Below, one piece after another: positions 9,890 to 19,880 of a stretch of 22,512 bases of DNA. The DNA comes from Conidiobolus incongruus B7586 (taxonomy: Eukaryota; Entomophthoromycota; Entomophthoromycetes; Entomophthorales; Conidiobolaceae), in assembly GCA_000697335.1 (NCBI GenBank), contig JNEM01016089.1, forward strand, positions 1 to 22,512. Direction: 5' to 3'. The stretch's first letter is position 1. Each line of letters begins with the position of its first letter. Position numbers and translations under genes: made by a program. The notes below the pieces were generated by a model. It was not told the DNA's origin. It saw only the letters and a program-made list of their open reading frames with translations, and made no database searches.

Positions 9890-11715
9890 CTTCAAATAAA
9901 ATTTTTCAGTTTTATGAAATTTAAGCTTTTTTTATTTTCTATATTAGGGTATTAATTAAAATATTTACCTTAACTATATAGTTTATTTTCAAATTAATAT
10001 TATTATAGAAATTAAACTATGGCAAAATTTTGAGATTAAAAGTTGATATAACTTTTAATATATTATATATAATATTTAACATATAAAAATAAATAAGCAG
10101 TATAAACCTAATATTTCCTTTTATTATTAACTGATTTTTGATATATTTTGTAATAAGCTTCTAATACCTAAAAACAGTTTTTTCATTAAAGGTTGAAGTT
10201 CAATATTATATATACTAATTAAGTTAGTTTATGGAATTTTTGAATATAAGAATATTTTTAAAAGCTTAAAATAATTTCAATAACATAAATCATATTGTAG
10301 TCAGTATATTAATTATGATAATTTTCTGTATAATATATATATAATCTGTTATAACTTTAATTTTTTAATTATATAAAATAGAAAACTTGTAATTCATTGA
10401 TAAAAATATTTATATAAAATTATTTTATGCAAAAATAATAATGCTTAACCTGAATTAATTTACCTTTATAAATAAAAATAAAAAATATATACTATCTTAG
10501 CTTATTATTATAATCAATCAATATTAATACAAAAAGCTATTTTAACTTATAATATGAGTTGTTTTTTAAATGAAAGACTATATAAAAGAGTTTAACATTT
10601 ACTATTCATAACGATTTAATATATAACATTGTGTATTTAGTCATATCCTAATAATTTTTTTTATTTTAATTGCTTTAATTGTATTAAAACTTTGAAAAAT
10701 TATTAGATATAAATTTGATATTTTTTGTATTTTTATTAATCAAACTAAACTCACACTGGGATATATATATTGCTTATATAATTAATATTTAATTACCCTT
10801 AAAAGCTTTTTAACCCAAATAAAATGCGTCTTTCAATATATTTTTTGATAAACGAAATAAAAAATAACAATAGAAATTAATTATTCTAAACTTTGAATTT
10901 TATTAAATTATATCTGTTTTATATTTAAAGTACAAATTTAAATAATAAATAATAGCATTAAATAAAATATTATTTTTTCAGTTTATTACAAAATAAATAA
11001 ATTTCAAAGGTTTTGTGGTTGTTTTAATAATATTAAAATAAAAAACTTAATGATTAGGATCTGGTTTAATTATAATTAAATTCAACAATGTATTTTTAAA
11101 CAAGAACATTTAAAAAAAATTAGTTATATATAAATGTATATATAGTGTAAATGTATGAATTTTCTTATTTATTTTGTATATAAAATTTTTTCCAAATCAA
11201 CAATATATTTAAAAAATCAGATATTAAATAATCTGCTATTTCTTTTTTAAATGATAATAAGGTAAATGCATCATAGATCAATAGATATAAAAATAATATA
11301 TAAAATAAATAATATAATGTGGTTCTAATAGCTGATAGAAGGTTAATAATAGATAAGGAAGTGGCTTATTTATGGTCTTTTTGCTAGTTTAGGTTAGAGT
11401 GTTTTATTGGGATTCGTTAAGGGTTTAATGAGATTCACAGAAAACCGGATATGATGATGATATTGTATCTTTTGTAGACCAATTTTTGGCTGTAGGTAGT
11501 GTAGAGAAGTGTATTGGGTTGCTAGAAGAATGAGATCTTGAAGTGGTGTGATAGGTCTTTTGGGGTTGAGACTCCATAAGGTAATAGATCGCGGGATGAA
11601 GTTGATCGGGCGGATTACTATTTTTGTAACCACAATAGTATGTCAAGCAATGTAATCCAAATTAATACTCAATTTAATAATTGCAGAACTTATTTTGATT
11701 ATTTAGATTGCAAAT
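9890..11715 (+). repeat. AT-rich dispersed repeat, copy 3 (with terminal domain)
   Basis: Collinear with copy 2 (6160-7560) through about 1.4 kb, then with copy 1 through the last segment (11155-11260 with 50-170) and the GC-richer domain (11319-11640 with 687-1020). It is the only copy in the window showing both parts in full, so it best defines the family. Similarity to copy 1 fades at about 11715 (1070 in copy 1). No transposase, reverse transcriptase or integrase motif is readable on either strand. If it is a mobile element, its protein-coding part is absent or beyond recognition. The left boundary is not defined. Confidence 0.6.
11319..11640 (+). repeat. GC-richer terminal domain of the dispersed repeat, copy B
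   Basis: Counterpart of 687-1020. Conserved blocks include GACTCCATAAGGTAATAGAT (11567-11586), CTTGAAGTGGTGTGATAGG (11536-11554) and GTGTATTGGGTT (11509-11520). Two overlapping minus-strand open frames of 73-79 codons run through it, but neither is open through copy A. A protein role is therefore not supported, even though copy B alone looks coding. Confidence 0.75.
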
Positions 11716-11719
11716 ATTC

Positions 11720-12150
11720 AACCTAAATACAACATGAAAATACTCTTTAATTGTACACTGAGAATATATATCTATAAATGATCCCGCTCTACAAACATAT
11801 CTTTAAAAAATATTTCCACACTATACTATTTAATAATTAAACATTTTTTAAAGAAAATCTAGTAATATGAATACTTTATATGATGTAATACTTAAATCAA
11901 TGTTAGACAACTTTTATCATTTTCAAATGTAAAAATATTAATGATTCAAAATGCTTATTATATGGAATATTATACTTTAACAAGAAGAGCACAATTCAAC
12001 AGTTATATAAAAGTAATAACAAATATAAAACTTGAATGAATCATATATTTGAATTTAATTATACAATATATTATACAGAGAAAAAAAATTTATAACTAAA
12101 TATTAGGAATATCCACAATTTTATGTAAATTCAAATTAAAGTTTCATATT
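11720..12150. other. AT-rich intergenic DNA
   Basis: Nothing recognisable: no supported frame, no RNA gene. It separates repeat copy 3 from the small ORF at 12151. Confidence 0.4.
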
Positions 12151-12339
12151 TTACGATTTGATTTTATTATATTGTGAACCAGTATTATAATTGTTGAATA
12201 AATTTGTTAATGAGGAATTAAAGTGATTGGTTTTTACTGTTTGGGAAGGTGAACACAAATGTCGACTAAATTGGCAAAGAATTCTATGAATATAGTTTTG
12301 TATATTTAGATAATTGTAATCCTTCACCATAATAAACAT
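12151..12339 (-). CDS. Hypothetical small protein (62 aa), doubtful
   Basis: Open frame from a true ATG at 12339. The product is polar, rich in Asn, Tyr and His, with one Cys-containing stretch (ILCQFSRHLCSPSQTVKTNH). Bases 12225-12295 carry more G and C than the surroundings, as coding DNA does here. A second ATG three codons in (MVKDYNY) is equally possible. No signal peptide, membrane segment or known motif is visible. It could be a remnant exon of a larger gene or a chance frame. Confidence 0.2.
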   Translation of the reverse strand: MFIMVKDYNYLNIQNYIHRILCQFSRHLCSPSQTVKTNHFNSSLTNLFNNYNTGSQYNKIKS

Positions 12340-12476
12340 AAGTAAATATGATATTTGATAATATAAACAATATAGTGTTTTGATATCTTTATGAATATAT
12401 ACTTAATAAAAGATTAAATCGGTATTTATTTAAATTTCTTTCGTATAAAATATAGCTCGAATTATCTAACAATAAA

Positions 12477-12503
12477 TCAAATTTATCAAATTTATCAAAT
12501 TTA
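12477..12503. repeat. Three exact 9-bp tandem units
   Basis: TCAAATTTA occurs three times back to back without a mismatch. It is a short minisatellite in non-coding DNA with no other role visible. Confidence 0.9.
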
Positions 12504-12509
12504 AAATAT

Positions 12510-13151
12510 CAGCAAATCAATTTATTACAAGTATTAATTGAGACTAAAATACATCAAAATCAATAAAATTTACTTTAAAATATAAGTCTGTAAATAATAA
12601 CAATATAATAAAGAGTATATGTTATTAATTAAATATAAAAACAGTAAAATAATAATTGGTAACTCATCCGAGTAATTACCATAAAATTAACCCAAATGAA
12701 TTTTATTGTGTTACCCGATATCACATTTTTTGTGAATATTAGAATGCAACAAAGTACTAGATGTAATACTTTAAGCTCTTCGCCGAGTACAATTTTTTAA
12801 TGAATTTGAGAACCAAGATAAATATTGAAAGACCTAGTATATCCTGTTTTACTCGTGGATGGGATTAACAAGGCTGTTAAATAAAACTAAAGGATGGGGG
12901 TTAAAACAAGGGAATGGAATTCACTTATTAATGGAGTAGTTTTTATCAAGATGATTTAATTGTGTTGATGGATTTTTCGAGATTTTAATTGTATTGATTC
13001 ATATGGTGCTAATTAATTTATATATAATAATGATAATTTACAGAGGAATGGGTAATAATTGTAGCAAAAATATTTGGAACGAATGAAGAGTATTAATGAT
13101 GGACGAAAATAAAATGATGTCTTAAATAAATAGATGGATTAATTATGAATA
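12510..13151. other. Downstream flank of the spliced gene (probable 3' UTR and intergenic)
   Basis: Bases 12650-13150 have more G and C than the AT-rich blocks. They contain no long frame and probably include the 3' untranslated region of the minus-strand gene ending at 13152. A minus-strand AATAAA lies at 12702-12707, about 445 bases past the stop; it is a possible but distant polyadenylation signal. Confidence 0.35.
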
Positions 13152-14682
13152 TTACTCCTTCACTCCAACGTTCGAAGGAATGTCCAATTTGCGTCTCTTC
13201 CAATCCATAGTGTCGTAGAGATTAGGATATTCAGTGCGATTTGAATGGATAACTTCGCGACGGCTCAACTGAGGCAAAGGTTTATAGGTATCACAGGGTT
13301 TGCGATAGTCCTTGATATATATGATAAAATGGCCTTTAGGAGGGATTCTTAAAGGTTTAGGAAAGCATAGAAAGAAAGCATCCTCCCACTCTTGTAATTT
13401 CAATCTCATGAACCAGCATTTTTTATCTTCAACTGTGTAAAATTTAACAATTTCGCCGAATTGACTGGCCCAGCGTCTGAATTCAGTTTCGAGCAAATCG
13501 AATTTGGTGAATTCTGTAGTATTGATATCAAAGTTGAAATCAACAATATTATCTAAAATGCTATATGTTCGAACCACTTTGAGTTTCATATTTTTAAATT
13601 CTATCTCTCCACACTCTATATAACTGGTATATATATCCAAATCATGGAAATAAATGATAAAATAGGGATCTGATTGAGTGCTCATATGAATAGTACAATG
13701 GCCACTTACATGTCTGCCAAGTTCCTTAGCAAATTGCGAAATGGTTCCAAATGATTTACCGAATATTTCAGGCTTGGGACAGGGAATAGCTATAGAGAGG
13801 TCATGATATGCACGATATAAAGGTTCGGAATAAAAATTGGATTTTTTGGGTATTAAGCTGGGAACAATAGCAGGGATTTTACTTTGACCCTTAATTTTTT
13901 TCTTAGCGCCCTTCCCTTTACGGCCACCTCTCCAACCTCCTTTCTGGGGTTTTGAAGGTTCTTCAACGGGTGAAAAAGGTTGAAATTTAGTTGAATGTAA
14001 TTTTTCTGAAGAGACCAAAGTTAAGTCAGATTCATTTGCAGAAAAAGAATTTAAATGGAGATCAAGTGAGTCGACATGACTTTCAAGCGCTAGCTCGTCT
14101 GTTGAAGAACCTGAATAGCATACAAGATAAAATTAGTTGAAATTTCAAAAAATAATTAAAATGAGCAAATACTTACTAGAAAGATTAGGACTGAAATTAG
14201 GTACTTGGCTAATTGACACGGTTGGAGTATTAGATTTTTTGCGCATATTATCAATAATAGCTTTGATTAATAATCCAAAGAAAAAAAAGTAAAAATCACT
14301 AATAAACTGAGAATTAATTATAAATGCACAGTTATAAAACTCAATCAATGAAAGAAATAATTGATGATTTATTTGAGTAATGTTTTTGAATAATATGTGA
14401 AAGTTTAAAAAAAATTCGTCCAAATGGGATTAAATCGTATTTATACCTCTAGCCAATTGTTGTAACTTTTTTCTCAAATTAGTTTGAAAAATTGATAGTA
14501 AACCAGTTTGACTCGAAGCTTCTATGTGACTGATTTCATAATGATCACCTCTTAATTTGTCATAAATACTTTGATCAAAGTGGTTCTTGGTTAAGTGGTT
14601 GAATGCAAATAAGTAATATTCAATAGATTCTCTGCAAAATACACGAATGTAGATTTCGGTGAAGAAAAAACCAATACTAAAC
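13152..14682 (-). CDS. Spliced gene for a basic, possibly RNA-binding protein (family not recognised)
   Basis: Three exons join in frame: 14682 (or 14631) to 14447, 14260 to 14177, and 14110 to 13152. The product is at least about 425 residues. Exon 1 is helical and polar (ESIEYYLFAFNHLTKNHFDQ, then TNLRKKLQQLAR), running through the first splice into AIIDNMRKKS. Exon 2 and early exon 3 are Ser/Asp-rich and probably disordered. Exon 3 then has a Gly/Lys/Arg-rich basic tract (GGWRGGRKGKGAKKKIKG) and two stretches of alternating strands and helices: one from about QFAKELGRHVSGHC to IEFKNMKLKVV, the other from VDFNFDIN to GHFIIYIKDYR. Their order and length suggest divergent RRM folds, but the aromatic RNP signatures are not clear. 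No signal peptide or membrane segment is seen, so a nuclear or cytoplasmic RNA-binding role is a guess. Base composition is clearly richer in G and C than the flanks and the frame is intact, so it looks functional. The 5' end is unresolved (see 14883). An upstream ATG is required, since no ATG in this frame precedes exon 1. Confidence 0.8.
14111..14176 (-). other. Intron (66 nt) of the spliced gene
   Basis: Donor GTAAGT and acceptor CTATTCAG on the minus strand, both near-consensus. Removal joins the codon A|GT (Ser) and keeps the long frame of exon 3 open. A pyrimidine-rich run precedes the acceptor. Confidence 0.85.
14261..14446 (-). other. Intron (186 nt) of the spliced gene
   Basis: Donor GTATAA after GCTAGAG, acceptor AAG before CTATTATT. 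Removal joins G|CT (Ala) and gives a continuous basic helix across the junction. It contains stops in the exon 1 frame. A weaker point is the AAG acceptor where CAG or TAG would be usual; the alternative TTCTCAG and TTTATTAG sites inside the intron break the frame. Confidence 0.65.
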
Positions 14683-14882
14683 CTAACTTAACAATTACCA
14701 TATTGAGTCTAATCTTATTTTCAAATCTATCTCCTATCTCATTTCTCCGTGAAGCAGTTTAACTGTATTCAATGAAATTGAATATGATTAAGGGGTGTCG
14801 TCATAAAATCTTAATATCGGAAATTTTTAATGCTTAGATTATGCCAAAGTAAATTTGTTCAAAATGTAACAAAATGAATTAC

Positions 14883-14927
14883 TTGAACTTCTTTTAATTG
14901 GATCCCTATTTTAAAATTTGGAAACAT
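14883..14927 (-). other. Candidate upstream first exon
   Basis: ATG at 14927 opens 15 codons (MFPNFKIGIQLKEVQ) that end at a GTAATT donor. It lies 200 bases upstream of exon 1 of the spliced gene and on the same strand, so it is a natural candidate start. The phase does not fit: this donor is phase 0, while both acceptors in front of exon 1 need two bases from the preceding exon. Another small exon, or a different start, is therefore needed. Confidence 0.25.
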
Positions 14928-14929
14928 GG

Positions 14930-16020
14930 CCCCAAGATTCAAAGAAATCATCCGTATAATAAGTTAGGATCATCACAAATAAAATAATATTCAATATATT
15001 TCATTGGGTATTCATTATCAATTTTCATCATTTTATTTATTTTTCTTTGTTTTACAGAATTTTATGAGCATAATATGACAATCATTATCAAATTATTTAT
15101 TGTTAGGTAGAGAGTAACTTGATGAAACTATAATTAAAGAAAAATTATTAATTAATCTTGAGTTGATAATATATATATATATATAATTGATATCAAGTAA
15201 GCTATTATCATTTATTAGTAAGTCTTTGATTTCAATTTAATCAATTAAATCAAGGTTCCGAGTCAGAAAATCAACTATTATATTCCACAAACCTTTGTAT
15301 TATATAATAATATTATAAAAAACTTAAAGGAATTGAGAGTATAACTGTAGTAGTCATAATATACTATATATTGTTAATAAGGTTGAAAAATCAACCTATG
15401 TGATAATTTGTTAATATTCAAGGAAAATGTATATCCTAAGTATTTTTCATACTCTATGGTTAAATATTTAATGGTAATATTTAACATCAAATTCATCTCA
15501 TGATATTGGACTGGAAGATAGATGACCAAAATTACTTATTGAAAAATCTAATATTTAAGATATAAATTTACGTATATATTGATTAAAATTGGCTATGGTG
15601 ATTGTTCATAATTTTAATGGTCAAATATCTTTAATTTTGATTTTCATTTACTTGAAAGCCTTATGGTAGATATAAGCTATATACATATTATATAAATGGT
15701 ATATAGAGCTTTTGATATTATATATCATAGCTATTTTATTATTCTTTCAGCAAATAATGATCTATGAACCTGTTGGACATAGTATAATTAATAGATTATT
15801 TGAAGCATATTATTATAAATCAAAATCATTTATATTTATTTAGTTAATTCTTCAAATATATGTTGTTGAAATAGGATATACTTTAAAGGTGAATAATGAT
15901 AACACAACGATGATTTGATTCAATATCTTGATTTATTCATAATAAATTCACCAATTATTGAAAAATAAATGATTTATTTTAAATTATTAATATTTATAAA
16001 TGCATAAACTTCTGTGTATT
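14930..16020. other. AT-rich intergenic DNA upstream of the spliced gene
   Basis: No supported gene. It should contain the promoter of the minus-strand gene, but no specific element can be picked out because TATA-like words are everywhere. Confidence 0.4.
15169..15185. repeat. (AT)n microsatellite
   Basis: Seventeen-base uninterrupted alternating AT tract. Confidence 0.95.
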
Positions 16021-16024
16021 GTGA

Positions 16025-16168
16025 AAAGGTATATTCGCAGATTTTGAAGCTGCTTGGGTTAATACAATTCACGCAAATCATATGAATATTTTTCAGTTCC
16101 AGAAAATCATATTAATCGACTTTAATCAATTACTAGATATGGTAATAACATTTTATATTTGCATTTAG
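16025..16168 (+). other. Open island (47 codons), possible exon remnant
   Basis: A stop-free stretch that starts right after a TGA and carries an amino-acid mix typical of protein: GIFADFEAAWVNTIHANHMN, then an aliphatic stretch ending in MVITFYICI. It lies in a patch with more G and C than its surroundings, and a possible splice acceptor (TTTTCAG) lies inside. No ATG begins it and no neighbouring exon could be found. Family not recognised. Confidence 0.2.
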
Positions 16169-16199
16169 TTGATAGAATAAAGATGACTACTATCCTTTA

Positions 16200-16221
16200 A
16201 TATATATATATATATATATAT
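16200..16221. repeat. (AT)11 microsatellite
   Basis: Twenty-two-base uninterrupted alternating AT tract, 30 bases past the open island ending at 16168. Confidence 0.95.
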
Positions 16222-16229
16222 TATGATAT

Positions 16230-18110
16230 TTTAACCTTGCCGAGATTTATAAATCATTATTGAATCCTAGTATTGACAGTTCAGAATATTAATATTTGAA
16301 CAATAATCATATAATGAAAAATATCATCTGCCTATTTATTTACAGTATAAAACCATTTTAACAACATTTGCTTTTGTTATATTTCCTATCTTAATGTATT
16401 TGTTCATCTTATATTTTACAATAATTATTCCATATACACCGAATAACCTTCCAACGCTTAATTTTTTATACTCCAATAATGGAAAAATCTCATTTAAATA
16501 ACCTAAATAATTCAAAATATTCTCATTAGATTTAGTAGTATTATTGCAACATTATTGTTAAACCCTAGTTTTCATTATTGTATTAAAATTACATTTTATA
16601 ACTTTTGAAAGTTAAATAGTATTGGTTAGCTTCTATTTTTATTTTATCCGTATTTCATTAATTTTAATATACAAATTTTTTAATTGTTTTTGAAAAATAA
16701 ACAAAGAGTTAACCGGACTTTATATATTATTATCATTTAATAAAATAGATATGATTCTGATTTCTAATATCAAAATATTAAATAATAATATTTTAATATT
16801 ATGGTTAATTTTCTAATACAATATAATAAAGAGAGAGTAAAATAATATCAAAGAAAAATTTTTTTCTTGTTTTGCACTGTCAATTTGGTTTCACTGAATG
16901 GATAAACTAAACAAATTGTATCATAACAAACCTTGGCATTAATATACTTTGAATTAAATGAATAAGTAATAGTGACTTAGCTTTTTAAAATCTCAATGGT
17001 AACAGTTTACCTCGCTCAATTAAATTACATGAGATTAATTTATGGTATTGGCATCGCTAAAGGTTTCTTCGTTTGATATATATATATATTTATAATTTAA
17101 TCTTTAGATTCAAATTATTTTTCAAATATTTTTTCTCACTATCATGTTCAAAGATAATTATGTATAATATATACTTTTAAAATGTTTATTGATAATTTCA
17201 ATTGTATATAAATGTTTTATCAACATTGTATATTATATTAGACAAAGTTGGATATAACAAATTCTTAATTTTGATTTTTTGACATTTTATATTAATTCAA
17301 CTAATTTATTTTGTTTAATATTTGTTTTTCCATAATTATCATCAAGGGAGGAATATTTTTTAGATATTCTTAGTACAGTTTTAAGTATAATAGCTTAAAT
17401 TGGATATCTCATAATACTTTATTTACACAAAATTCTCTATAATAATTTAAAAACTATTGAATATTATCAAATTTGTAGCTGATATTTTTACAAAAGATAA
17501 ATAACCGAGAAATTTATAGTTCAAATACTGTGGTATAAGTTCAAAGCAATTAGTTTCACATATCTTCTGGTAGGGTATAGGCTTTCGATAAAGATAGGTA
17601 ATATCAATGCTAATTATATATAGTATTTAGTAAATACTGAATAAGATTAAAGAGTTTCTATTCCGATAATATTACCCAATATTTAGAAATATATACTGAA
17701 ATTTAAACTTTAGCTGAAACGAATTAAATTGATTTTAGTTATATTTTAAACAATTTATATTTATATCAACAATAATCAAAATATAAATTGTATTTTAATA
17801 TCAAATGATATATATTTGCACTATAATCAGTATTGATATGTATCAGGAATATAATAATTTCAAAACCAAAATATCTAATTCAATTTAGATTTAATTACTT
17901 TTTTTATAATACAGTTTGTCATTTTTAAACTCATTATTATCTACCCCATGATATATATTAAATACAATACAAAATTATAGCGTTGTAATTTTATTTTATC
18001 GGAATTTATTGGGCAAAGTCCCTAAAAGCAAAATACAAAAATAAACTTTATTTAAAATTTTTAATAATTGAATCTAAGTTAGCATAACTAATTGTCTCTT
18101 GTTTAAACAC
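16230..18110. other. AT-rich intergenic DNA
   Basis: No supported gene, RNA or large repeat. Several short palindromes (for example 16772-16794, 9-bp arms) are of the size expected by chance at this composition. Confidence 0.4.
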
Positions 18111-18112
18111 TT

Positions 18113-18349
18113 TTAATATATTAAGCATCCAATATCAATCAGTGAAAAGTTGTCCCAATACAATGCTCCAATATTGTCTATATCACAACTGATATTACAT
18201 GTATTTTGAATAATATGATTATATTGACGATCTGTATTAATATCAATTTTTAGTAATAACTTAAAATCATTCAAATATAAATTTAATACTTGCACAAAAT
18301 GTTGGTACAAGAAATTGGAATATATAAATATATCATAAATGATAAACTT
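18113..18349 (-). other. Open island (78 codons, no ATG), possible exon or gene remnant
   Basis: A stop-free stretch on the minus strand from 18349 to a stop at 18113. It includes QVLNLYLNDFKLLLKIDIN and, later, NISCDIDNIGALYWDNFS. The regular leucines (VLNLYLNDFKLLL) recall one unit of a leucine-rich repeat, but a single unit proves nothing. There is no ATG in frame, so if real it is an internal exon or a decayed gene. Flanking DNA is AT-rich and shows no partner exon. Confidence 0.22.
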
Positions 18350-18977
18350 TTATCATTAGCTTATTTTCAATAGTTGAATTACTAATAATATTAATGTATC
18401 TAATATTTTATTTTATATTACTTCACACTTTACATAAGATTATGATTATAAATTATATTGATTGTTTATATTACATCGTTATTGAATTTTTCTCTAGATT
18501 TATCATTATATAATTTTTGAAATAAACAAATATCCAAAATTATGTACATACTTCATTTATTTTCTTTATTTTCTTTATTTCTATGAAAAAATCATACGAT
18601 ACTGAATTAGTATTTTTTAATATAGTATAATACTGTATAAAGTAAATTTTAGGTCAATAATAAAATATGAATTCATAGTAAATATATAAATATTGTTGTC
18701 AAATTTACCAAAATGATAATATTGTTAATCTACTTTTATTTTCCAATTTTTAATTCATATAATACAACCCAATGCTTTATTTGTGATGTTTTTAAAACTA
18801 ATTTCTTGATAATATATTAATATACCTAAAATACAATTTCCTTTATTTACAATAGCTTATTCGTTGAATAATAAAAAGGTTATCAATTATTTTTCAAAAA
18901 ATTTAGGATGTTAATAAGCATTAAGCCGTTTTTTACATTTATAATCACATTACGCTATTTGTATGTTGATATTAGCT

Positions 18978-19121
18978 TTATATGTAATTCATAAAAGGTT
19001 TATTACCATTAAATATTTTTATTATTTCAAAAGATGTAATGATATAATTATTGTTTTGAACTATAGCAATTCGTTTATTTTTATAGCAATGATCACCTCT
19101 TAAAATTATTTCATTCTTCAT
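18978..19121 (-). other. Small ORF (47 aa), possible decayed copy of exon 1 of the spliced gene
   Basis: ATG at 19121 opens MKNEIILRGDHCYKNKRIAI and continues to a stop at 18978. The LRGDH word matches LRGDHYE in exon 1 of the gene at 13152-14682, with 16 identical bases including five G/C. At fixed offsets in the same frame an Ala and a Gln codon also agree, and a CTTATTTG word lies exactly 60 bases before AAGAGG in both. The rest is near chance level, so either this is a very old duplicate or the match is coincidence. Confidence 0.25.
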
Positions 19122-19568
19122 TAATATAATTTGAACAATATTTTGTTGTTATTCAAATAAGATATTATTTTTTAGAACCACTTGTATTAAAAAATTCTTT
19201 AATATAAGTCATATTGATCTAATATATTAAATATAATTTGATAGTATATCAAATAATATTGATTACAAATTATAAAATTTATAGTTAGATAATAATAACT
19301 TACCATATTAATATTGATAATTATAAATATATTTATTAAGTCTTAAATTAGGTTATTATATGGATGTTTATATACTTATTCTTATAACGTATTTATATTT
19401 CTATTATCAATAATGTTCTATATTGGATATTAATTAATAAGTACAACTAATAAGACCAAATAAAATTTTATTAACCATGATATATAATCAATTAGTATAA
19501 AAATCAATTTTGATTAAATTAGATCATTGATTATAATTATATAAGATATAGATTAAATATTCGTTTTC

Positions 19569-19570
<2 letters not shown>

Positions 19571-19601
<31 letters not shown>
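19571..19601. repeat. (TA)15 microsatellite
   Basis: Thirty-one-base uninterrupted alternating tract, the longest in the window. It is directly followed by a small GC-richer patch (GAGGAGCGAAGTC at 19608-19620) with no recognised function. Confidence 0.95.
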
Positions 19602-19603
<2 letters not shown>

Positions 19604-19857
19604 TTTTGAGGAGCGAAGTCTTTTTTGATTTTTTTAATAATCTATTATATATATATTAAGTCTTATGAATAAATATGTAATTTTATTTATAATTATCTGA
19701 AAATACAATTGATCTATTTTTTATTTAATTTTATCATATTGTAATTACAGATTTACAAATCTAATAATATTTAATCCCGAAAATGAATAAAAATATTTAT
19801 ATAATTCAATTAAATATAGTTGTTATTTATATCTATTTCAATATATTTCTATGAAAT

Positions 19858-19880
19858 CAATATAATATAATATTATATTG
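19858..19880. repeat. Perfect palindrome, 11-bp arms, 1-base centre
   Basis: CAATATAATAT, one A, then the exact reverse complement. It consists almost only of A and T, so it may be chance; no gene is near. Confidence 0.8.

Noticed and set aside
687-11640. Reading the two GC-richer domains as the paired long terminal repeats of one 11-kb retroelement
   Set aside because: The DNA between them holds two receptor pseudogenes, another repeat copy and no retroelement genes. The domains are only about 70% alike, and each belongs to its own longer repeat copy.
11394-11646. Two overlapping minus-strand ORFs of 73-79 codons as genes
   Set aside because: They lie wholly inside the repeat terminal domain, and neither frame is open through the homologous copy at 687-1020.
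14145-14423. A separate 92-codon minus-strand protein with a membrane-like Phe run
   Set aside because: It is the 186-nt intron read through into exon 2 and the next intron. Its start is not an ATG and the Phe run is the intron's pyrimidine tract.
17510-17560. tRNA gene suggested by GTTCAAATAC and GTTCAAAGC words
   Set aside because: No acceptor or anticodon stem can be paired around these words.
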